Shown here in pieces: positions 45,703-52,164 of a stretch of 64,000 bases of DNA (positions are counted from its first letter, which is position 1; the number at the start of each line of letters is the position of its first letter). The notes beneath the pieces are model-generated. The model was given only the letters and a program-made list of their open reading frames with translations, was not told the DNA's origin and did not search any database. Origin of the DNA: Sphingomonas sp. Leaf230 (GTDB taxonomy: Bacteria; Pseudomonadota; Alphaproteobacteria; Sphingomonadales; Sphingomonadaceae); contig NZ_LMKW01000011.1 of NCBI RefSeq assembly GCF_001421745.1, positions 1 through 64,000 of the forward strand. The letters are read 5' to 3'. The position numbers and the translations under genes were made by a program.

Positions 45703-46784
45703 CACGAACACCCCGGTTTAGCGTTGTCGAACGACGAGTGCCCCGGCGTGCAGGGATGCGTCGGATACGCCTCGCCGTCGAGTTCGGTCGCCTCGCGTAC
45801 CACCGCCAGCCGATCGCCCTCGTCGCGCATCTCGTACAGCTTGCCGAGCGCGAAGTTGAACGGCCGGTGGAGGATCATCATCAGCCGGCCGTCGAACGCG
45901 CGGAACAGCATGCCGTGGCCGCTGTCGCGTTCGACGAGCGGACCGAGTTGCTCCCACGGACCTTCGATGCCGCCCGATCGCGAGCGCGCCTGCCCCTCGA
46001 CATAGCCCTTCTTGCCATAGCTCGACCACAGCATCAGCAGCGCGCCGGTCTTGCTGCGATACAGTTCCGGGCCGTCGGTGACATAGACCGTGTCGCCATC
46101 GGGCTGCTTCTGGCCGACCACCCACGCGGCGTCATTCGCACTGAAAAGGCGCTTCGCCGAGCCTGCCGCGGACAGGTCGTCGTTCAGCGGCAGCGCTTCC
46201 ATCGTGCCGATCGTCGTCTGCCACCATTCATGCGCGTAGACGAGCCACGGCTTGCCCTTCGGGTCGACGTACAGCGTGCCATCGAGCGACATCTGGTCCT
46301 TCGACACGATCGGCTCGCCGCCCCGAACCAATGCGTAGGGCCCGTCGATCTTGTCCGCGACCGCGAGGACGGTACCGCGGCGATAGGTCGCGCGCTTGCC
46401 GTTGGGCGTCAGCGGCGAGGCGGGATCGTGGAAGGTGGCGAAAAGGTATAAGCGGTTCTTCCAGCGGTGTACTTCCGGCGCCCAGCTTCCCGCCTTCGCC
46501 CAGACGTCGCCGGGTAGCACGAACACGAGCTTGGGCCTTGTCCAGTGCTTCAGGTCGCGGCTCGCATACATCATCGTGCCCAGCCGCGAGTCGCCGGTCA
46601 TCGCGACCTCGTTGCGGGTGAAGAGGTAATAAGTGCGACTGGCCTTGTCGGCGACGATCCACGGATCGTGCAGGTGCATCGCGGTCATGACCAGCGGGGC
46701 GTCGGGCTCCCGCGGCGGGGTTGCAGGTGACGCCCCCGCGAGTGCCAGCAGGCTGGCGGCGATCAGGTGCGCGATCCGGGTCAT
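45702..46784 (-). CDS. GH43 family glycoside hydrolase, exported
   Basis: The 360-residue enzyme has a signal peptide (IAHLIAASLLALAGASPAT) and the GH43 propeller: HLHDPWIVADKASRTYYLF (general base Asp), SWAPEVHRWKNRLYLFATF, QMSLDGTLYVDPKGKPWLVYAHEW and GPELYRSKTGALLMLWSSYG, with a late CTPGHSSFDN. Likely alpha-L-arabinofuranosidase or related enzyme for RG-I arabinan side chains. It overlaps rhaT (ATGA) and the following esterase (TGATG). Confidence 0.88.
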   Translation of the reverse strand: MTRIAHLIAASLLALAGASPATPPREPDAPLVMTAMHLHDPWIVADKASRTYYLFTRNEVAMTGDSRLGTMMYASRDLKHWTRPKLVFVLPGDVWAKAGSWAPEVHRWKNRLYLFATFHDPASPLTPNGKRATYRRGTVLAVADKIDGPYALVRGGEPIVSKDQMSLDGTLYVDPKGKPWLVYAHEWWQTTIGTMEALPLNDDLSAAGSAKRLFSANDAAWVVGQKQPDGDTVYVTDGPELYRSKTGALLMLWSSYGKKGYVEGQARSRSGGIEGPWEQLGPLVERDSGHGMLFRAFDGRLMMILHRPFNFALGKLYEMRDEGDRLAVVREATELDGEAYPTHPCTPGHSSFDNAKPGCS

Positions 46785-47848
46785 GCGACGGTCTCCACCG
46801 CTATGCTGTTGCCATAGCCGATCACCACGGTCGCGATCAGCAGCAGCGCGACGCCCGCCCAGACCACGGCCTGGATCCGCGCGCCGGCGTCCTTCCACTC
46901 GCGGAACGCAAAGCCCCACAGCGTGCCGAAAATGATGATGCTCGCCATGTGCAGCGTCCAGCTCGAGAAGCCGAGGCGTCCCATCTGGCTCTCCCCCATC
47001 GTGTAGAAGAAGAACTGAAAATACCACGTCACCCCCGCGAGTGCGCTCAGTGCGTAGTTGCGCAGGAGCGGCGGACGGCCGCCGTCGGTCGTGCGGCCGA
47101 GCCATTGCTTTGCGCTGCGGTTCTTCGCAATCAGCCACGCGCACCAGGCGCCGTTGGTGACGAGCCCACCCGCCATGATGAGGCACAGTACGGGAAGTCC
47201 GGTCCAGAGTGGCCCGGTCCCGGCGGTCGCCGACAGCGCCTTGATCGGTTCGCCTGCGGCCAGCCCGAACGCGAAGCACGCGGACATGATGCCGGCGCCG
47301 ATCGCGACGACGATGCCCTTGCGGAAATCGAACTCGGCGACGACCGCCAACTTCTGCTCCGGCGTCAGCAGCGCATCCTTCATAGCGCCCGCGATCGCGA
47401 CGACGACGATGCCGGCCAGCGTCAGGCCGATACCGGCGAGGACGATGTTGCCGGAGGTTGTCGCGATCAGCTTTTCGTGGAACTCGCCCGTGAACGCCGG
47501 CGGGATCAGCGTGCCGAACACCGTGCACAATCCGAGCACGACGGCCATGCCGAGCGACAGCCCGAGATACCGCATGACGAGCCCATAACCGAGTCCGCCG
47601 AACCCCCACAGCACGCCGAACATCACCGGCCACCAGAACGCGCCGTCCGGTGCGCGCCCGAGCACGCCGAGCAGGTCCTGCGTCTGGAGGCTGGCGAAGA
47701 ACCACGGCGCCACCAGCCACGAAACGATACCGCCGGTCAGCCAGTAGATCTCCCACGACCAGCGCTTCACGCCGCGATAGGGCACGTAGAAGCTCGCCGA
47801 CGCGAGCCCGCCAAGCCAGTGATACAGTACCCCGAGCAATGGGTTCAC
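46781..47848 (-). CDS. rhaT: L-rhamnose/H+ symporter RhaT
   Basis: The 355-residue membrane protein with ten helices matches RhaT: ASFYVPYRGVKRWSWEIYWLTGGIVSWLVAPW, GLGYGLVMRYLGLSLGMAVVLG and the late WYFQFFFYTMGES. It brings free L-rhamnose into the cytosol, where RhaM and the dehydrogenase act. The start is GTG 47848 overlapping the lactonase stop (GTGA). Placing rhaT between catabolic genes and a GH43 shows that uptake and digestion are co-expressed. Confidence 0.95.
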   Translation of the reverse strand: MNPLLGVLYHWLGGLASASFYVPYRGVKRWSWEIYWLTGGIVSWLVAPWFFASLQTQDLLGVLGRAPDGAFWWPVMFGVLWGFGGLGYGLVMRYLGLSLGMAVVLGLCTVFGTLIPPAFTGEFHEKLIATTSGNIVLAGIGLTLAGIVVVAIAGAMKDALLTPEQKLAVVAEFDFRKGIVVAIGAGIMSACFAFGLAAGEPIKALSATAGTGPLWTGLPVLCLIMAGGLVTNGAWCAWLIAKNRSAKQWLGRTTDGGRPPLLRNYALSALAGVTWYFQFFFYTMGESQMGRLGFSSWTLHMASIIIFGTLWGFAFREWKDAGARIQAVVWAGVALLLIATVVIGYGNSIAVETVA

Positions 47849-48747
47849 AGGTCGAGACCCAGCCGGTAGATCCGGTTCGCATTGCCGCCGAACAGCGCGC
47901 AGCGTTCGTCTTCGGCGAAGTCCGCGACCAGCGCGTGATATGTTTCGAGGTAGCGATCAATCGGCGCGAACAGCGTGTCGGTCGGCGCGTCGCTGGCGAA
48001 CAGGCAGCGTTCGGTGCCGAACAGGTCGATCGCGTCGAGCAGGAAGGGCCGCACGCTTTCTGGCGTCCAGTCGCGCGCGATGAAGCCAAGCCCCGAAAGC
48101 TTGATCGCGACATGCGGCAGCGCGGCGAGCACGCGCAGGCCCTCGCGCCATTCCGCGATGCCATCGGGATCGGTGAGCACCGGCATGCCGAGGTGGTTGA
48201 TGATGACCGGGATATCTGGATGACGCGCGATCAGCGGTGCGAGGCCGGGCATCTGCGCGGGATAGCATTGCAGGTCGAACGAGAGCGTATGCGTACGCAG
48301 CAGCGCGTAGCCCGCCTGCCACTGGGCATCCTGCGTGAGGTCGCGCGCCGTGTAGCTGCGAGCCGGATCGGCATGCCAGTTGACGATCTGGCGGATGCCC
48401 CGAACATGGGGGAATGCAGCCTGCGCGGCGAGGTGCGTCTCGACGTCGGGATCGTCCAGCGGTGCGTAGGCGACGATCGCGTTGGGCAGGCCGTGCTCGG
48501 CGGCGATTCCCTCCAGCCAGCGCGTCTCGTCGAGCGCTTGCACCGGATCCGCACCTGCATCGACATGCACCGCGCCGACGACATTCCACCGCGCGAGCGC
48601 CGCACGGTACTCGGCGATCCCGAAGTCACGCGCGATCGGCGCGACGCTGCCATTGGGGCCGTCGTTGGCGAATGGCGGCGACAGCCACGGATAGCGGATA
48701 TGGCTCAGGTCCCACAGGTGGATGTGCGCATCGACGAACGGGATCAT
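47845..48747 (-). CDS. L-rhamnono-lactonase, amidohydrolase family (LRA2)
   Basis: The 300-residue amidohydrolase-2 protein starts MIPFVDAHIHLWDLSHIRYPWL (metal-binding HxH), with HVDAGADP, VINHLGMP, KLSGLGF and CLFASDAPTDTLF. It should hydrolyse L-rhamnono-1,4-lactone to L-rhamnonate. The family is broad, but the operon (dehydratase, hydrolase, SDR and RhaT) matches the known LRA gene set of Sphingomonas. A strong GGAGAGAAGG site precedes ATG 48747. It follows the palindromic element. Confidence 0.88.
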   Translation of the reverse strand: MIPFVDAHIHLWDLSHIRYPWLSPPFANDGPNGSVAPIARDFGIAEYRAALARWNVVGAVHVDAGADPVQALDETRWLEGIAAEHGLPNAIVAYAPLDDPDVETHLAAQAAFPHVRGIRQIVNWHADPARSYTARDLTQDAQWQAGYALLRTHTLSFDLQCYPAQMPGLAPLIARHPDIPVIINHLGMPVLTDPDGIAEWREGLRVLAALPHVAIKLSGLGFIARDWTPESVRPFLLDAIDLFGTERCLFASDAPTDTLFAPIDRYLETYHALVADFAEDERCALFGGNANRIYRLGLDL

Positions 48748-48831
48748 CGCCTTCTCTCCTGGGATATTGCTGGCGTGCCGCCTCGTGTCGGGCAGCTTTG
48801 CTGGGGGATTTGGGATGACAGTCGGAACGAT

Positions 48832-48951
48832 CCTCCCCCGCCAGGGGGAGGTGGCGCCAAAGGCGACGGAGGGGGAGGATACGGAACAGAGGTTACCCTT
48901 ACCTCCCCCTCCGTCTGGCAAGTGCCAGCCACCTCCCCCTGGCGGGGGAGG
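48832..48951. repeat. Paired palindrome element in the rhamnose operon
   Basis: Left arm 48832-48878 and right arm 48902-48951 are inverted, nearly identical copies that begin and end in CCTCCCCC/GGGGGAGG, with the inner GTGGC..GACGG part diverging. Each arm also folds on itself (CCTCCCCCGCCAGGGGGAGG). It fills the gap between the LRA5 and LRA2 genes, so it is transcribed in the operon. Confidence 0.85.
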
Positions 48952-48965
48952 ATGCAAAAGTCCTT

Positions 48966-49715
48966 CTAGAACGTCGTCCTTCCGCCCGACGTGTCGAAGG
49001 TCGACGCCGTCGTGAAGCTGCATTCCTCGGACGCCATGAAGCATACCATCGCGGTCGATTCCGGGATTTCGCCGAGCCGCCCCATCGGGATCTTCGAGCG
49101 CATATACTCGACCTGGCTCGCCGGAAGCTGCTCCAGGATCGGGCTCTCGAACGTCGCCGGGGTCAGCGCGTTGGCGATGATGCCCTTGCCCGCGAGTTCC
49201 TTGCCGAGGCTCTTGGTCAGCCCGATCACCGCCGCCTTGGTCGCCGAATAGGCGGACGCGTTGGGATTGCCCTCCTTGCCCGCCACCGACGACACGTTGA
49301 CGATGCGGCCATAACCGTTCGCCAGCATCAGCGGCACGACCGTCCGGCAGCAATAGAACAGCCCGTTCAAATTGATGTCGACGACACGTTTCCAGCTGTC
49401 GAGCGGGTATTCGTGGACCGGTGCGGTCGCACCGGTGATCCCGGCCGAACAGATCAGGATGTCGACCTTGCCGAGCACGGCCGCGCTCTCGGCCGCCGCC
49501 GCGACGACCGCGTCGACGTCGGACACGTCGAGCGCGACGACGTGCGCCGCACCAACCTCGTCCTTCGCGACCGCGAGCTTGGCGGCATCGAGATCCCACA
49601 AAACGACGCTGCCGCCCTCCGCGACGATCCGCTTGGCGACATCCTTGCCGAGCCCCGACGCGCCGCCGGTGACGATCGCGCAGCGACCGGCAAACCGTCC
49701 CCCATAGATCGTCAT
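48966..49715 (-). CDS. SDR, L-2-keto-3-deoxyrhamnonate 4-dehydrogenase (LRA5)
   Basis: The 249-residue SDR (VTGGASGLGKDVAKR; LICSAGITGATAP; VSSVAGKEGNPNASAYSATKAA) ends in TFDTSGGRTTF. In the Sphingomonas rhamnose pathway an SDR oxidises L-2-keto-3-deoxyrhamnonate to the 2,4-diketo compound, and this gene lies next to the LRA6-type hydrolase in the same coupled operon. Sequence alone only says SDR; the substrate is from gene context. The start codon overlaps the LRA6 stop (ATGA). Confidence 0.85.
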   Translation of the reverse strand: MTIYGGRFAGRCAIVTGGASGLGKDVAKRIVAEGGSVVLWDLDAAKLAVAKDEVGAAHVVALDVSDVDAVVAAAAESAAVLGKVDILICSAGITGATAPVHEYPLDSWKRVVDINLNGLFYCCRTVVPLMLANGYGRIVNVSSVAGKEGNPNASAYSATKAAVIGLTKSLGKELAGKGIIANALTPATFESPILEQLPASQVEYMRSKIPMGRLGEIPESTAMVCFMASEECSFTTASTFDTSGGRTTF

Positions 49716-50569
49716 GCGATCGAACCCTCACCCAGATGGCGCCATTCGACGACCGACTGACGCTGCGTGCCAAGCCCGGCAATGCCGAGTTCCATCACGT
49801 CGCCGGCCTTCAGGAAGATCGATTCGGGCTTCTTGCCCTCGCCGACGCCCGGCGGCGTGCCGGTGATCAACAGGTCGCCGGGGTACAGCGTGATGTATTC
49901 GCTGACGTAGGAAATGAGCTGCTTCAGGTCGAAGATCATCGTCTTCGTGTTGCCGGTCTGCATCCGCGCGCCGTTGACGTCGAGGTGCATGTCGAGGTCC
50001 TGCGCGTCGCCGATCTCGTCGGGCGTCACCAGCCATGGGCCGACCGGGCAGAAGGTGTCGTGGCCCTTGCCCTTACTCCACTGCGACCCGCGCTGCTTCT
50101 GGTTGAAGCGCTCCGATACGTCGTTGGCGAGGACATAGCCCGCGACCTTGTCGAGGGCCTCGTCCTCCGCGACGTAGCGGCAGGTCTTGCCGATGATCAC
50201 GCCGAGCTCGACCTCCCAGTCGCCATGCGTCGAACCGCGCGGCAGGACGACGTCGTCGTTGGGGCCGCTGAGGCTGGACAGCGGCTTCATGAACATCATC
50301 GGCTCGGTGGGGATCGGCAGGCCGGATTCGATCGCGTGATCGCGGTAGTTGAGGCCGATCGCGACGATCTTGCCGATGCCCTTGATCGGGACGCCGTAGC
50401 GCGGCGTGCCGTCGACGACCGGCAGCGACGCGGGATCGGCCGCGAGCGCCTGCGCCAGCGTTGCGACGCTGAGATCGTCGATCACGCCCGACAGGTCGCG
50501 GATCGCACCATCGGCATCGACGATGCCGGGCTTTTCCTGGCCGGGTTGGCCGTAGCGGCAGAGTTTCAT
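49712..50569 (-). CDS. FAH-family 2,4-diketo-3-deoxy-L-rhamnonate hydrolase (LRA6)
   Basis: The 285-residue protein is a fumarylacetoacetate-hydrolase fold enzyme with metal ligands in HGDWEVELGVIIGK and typical ANDVSERFNQ, CPVGPWLVT and GDLLITGTPPGVG motifs. In the non-phosphorylative rhamnose route it splits 2,4-diketo-3-deoxy-L-rhamnonate into pyruvate and L-lactate. Its start at 50569 (MKLCRYGQPGQEKPGI) matches the family. It lies between the dehydratase and the dehydrogenase, as in characterised LRA clusters. Confidence 0.92.
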   Translation of the reverse strand: MKLCRYGQPGQEKPGIVDADGAIRDLSGVIDDLSVATLAQALAADPASLPVVDGTPRYGVPIKGIGKIVAIGLNYRDHAIESGLPIPTEPMMFMKPLSSLSGPNDDVVLPRGSTHGDWEVELGVIIGKTCRYVAEDEALDKVAGYVLANDVSERFNQKQRGSQWSKGKGHDTFCPVGPWLVTPDEIGDAQDLDMHLDVNGARMQTGNTKTMIFDLKQLISYVSEYITLYPGDLLITGTPPGVGEGKKPESIFLKAGDVMELGIAGLGTQRQSVVEWRHLGEGSIA

Positions 50570-50612
50570 GAGGGGACTTTCGGAAAAGAGAATGGCGAAA
50601 GGAGAGACTGAA

Positions 50613-51806
50613 TCAATGCGTGTACGGGCGGTGCATCGCGATCTCGGGGTTGAGCGTGACGCCGAAGCCCGGCGCATCGAGTGCGCTCGCCTTCATCCGG
50701 CCGTTCTGCGGCACGGGCTCACCCAGCAGCTGCGGGTGGAACATCGGCACCACCTCGGTCGGTCCCGGATGCATCATCAGGAACTCGGCGAACGGCGAAT
50801 TGTGGCGCGTGATGACGAAGTGATAGCTGTAGACCGACGACCCGTGCGGCACGACCATCTTGCCATGCGCATCGGCCAGCGCGCTGATCTTGAGCAGTTC
50901 GGTGACGCCACCGCACCAGCCGACATCGGGCTGGATGATGTCGCAGCAGTCCATCTCGAGCAGCATCCGGAAGCCCCAGCGCGTCGCCTCATGCTCGCCG
51001 GTGGTGACCAGCATGCCCTTGGGCACGTTGCGCTTCAGTTCGGCATAGCCCCAGTAATCGTCGGGGCTGATCGCTTCCTCGATCCACTTTAGGCCATGCT
51101 CGTGCGCCGCGATCGCAAGCCGCGTGGCGTAGTCGACGTCAAGCGCCATCCAGCAATCGAGCATCAGCCAGAAATCGGGACCGCATTTCTCGCGCATGTC
51201 GGCGATCATCGCGATGTTCTTCTTCATCCCCTCAGCGCCCTCGGCGGGGCCGTGGTGGAGCGGCATCTTGCCACCGATGAAGCCGAGTTCCTTGGCGACG
51301 TCGGGCCGTGCGCCGGTCGCATAGAATTGCAGTTCGTCGCGCACCGCGCCGCCGAGCAGGTGATAGACCGGCTCCTGCCGCAGCTTGCCGAGCAGATCCC
51401 ACAAAGCGAGATCGACGCCGGAGATCGCGTTCACGACCAGCCCCTTGCGGCCGTAATATTGGGTCGAGAAGTACATCTGGTCCCAGATCTTCTCGTATTC
51501 GGTCGGCGAGCGCCCTTCGAGGAAGCGCGCGAGGTGCTTCTCGACGATGAACGCCGCGGGCTCGCCGCCGGTAGTGACCGCGAAGCCGACCGTGCCGTCC
51601 TCCGCCTCGATCTCGACGACCAGCGTACCGAGCACGTTGATCCCGAAGCTCTGGCGCGACTGGCGGTACTCGGGATAGCGGCTCATCGGCGTCGCGATGT
51701 GGTCATCGATCCAGTGCCCCGCGCCCTGGTCGTGATAGTCCGCCCCACCACCACGGACGACGAACGCCCGGACGTGCTTGATCTTCGGCAAAGTCACAAT
51801 CGCCAC
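50613..51806 (-). CDS. L-rhamnonate dehydratase (LRA3/RhmD)
   Basis: The 397-residue enolase-superfamily enzyme dehydrates L-rhamnonate to L-2-keto-3-deoxyrhamnonate. Metal ligands lie in [20 protein letters not shown] and [11 protein letters not shown], and the catalytic histidine in [13 protein letters not shown]; the N-terminal 20s loop has [14 protein letters not shown] as in RhmD. GTG 51806 has AGGAG eight bases upstream and is preferred to TTG 51812. It is the first gene of the seven-gene leftward rhamnose operon. Confidence 0.94.
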   Translation of the reverse strand: MAIVTLPKIKHVRAFVVRGGGADYHDQGAGHWIDDHIATPMSRYPEYRQSRQSFGINVLGTLVVEIEAEDGTVGFAVTTGGEPAAFIVEKHLARFLEGRSPTEYEKIWDQMYFSTQYYGRKGLVVNAISGVDLALWDLLGKLRQEPVYHLLGGAVRDELQFYATGARPDVAKELGFIGGKMPLHHGPAEGAEGMKKNIAMIADMREKCGPDFWLMLDCWMALDVDYATRLAIAAHEHGLKWIEEAISPDDYWGYAELKRNVPKGMLVTTGEHEATRWGFRMLLEMDCCDIIQPDVGWCGGVTELLKISALADAHGKMVVPHGSSVYSYHFVITRHNSPFAEFLMMHPGPTEVVPMFHPQLLGEPVPQNGRMKASALDAPGFGVTLNPEIAMHRPYTH

Positions 51807-51920
51807 GCTCAACGCTCCTCATCCCCCGCGCCCCACCGGAGGCGCGTCGCACACACCATCGAACGATGTCCGCGTCCTGCCCGCCCGGTCTCGTTCAACC
51901 CGGCAACGCAGCATATCCAC

Positions 51921-51959
51921 GTCTCATCCGATGATTTGCATCATCTCATTTTGTGAGAC
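51921..51959. promoter_or_regulatory. Nested inverted repeats upstream of the rhamnose operon
   Basis: GTCTCA (51921-51926) and TGAGAC (51954-51959) flank an inner palindrome GATGAT-TTGC-ATCATC (51930-51945). It sits about 115 bases before the dehydratase start, in the 358-base region shared with the second TonB receptor. It differs from the CCACA-type motif and may bind a second regulator, or fold in a leader RNA. Confidence 0.45.
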
Positions 51960-52112
51960 GAATGATTACTTGATGAGAATGTCCGCGTCAAACGCAGACT
52001 TGAACTGATACTGGAATTCCCTCGTGCATGTCTGCGGACCGCCACGCATCCGACCACCCCACGGAAAAAGGGCCTGACACGGCCGTAAATTGATGATATA
52101 TGATTATCCATC

Positions 52113-52123
52113 TTACAATGTGG
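52113..52123. promoter_or_regulatory. Candidate operator upstream of second TonB receptor
   Basis: TTACAATGTGG, read on the other strand as CCACATTGTAA, is a weaker copy of the recurring motif 41 bases before the receptor start. The flanks TTAC and GTAA give an extra symmetry. It is AT-rich and close to where a promoter would lie. Confidence 0.35.
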
Positions 52124-52164
52124 TAAATCACCGAAGAGTGGTTCTGCGCAAGGGGGGGATACCA

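Noticed and set aside
47650..48969. 439-codon plus-strand frame over rhaT and the lactonase
   Set aside because: Covers two real minus-strand genes and the palindromic element; no motif.
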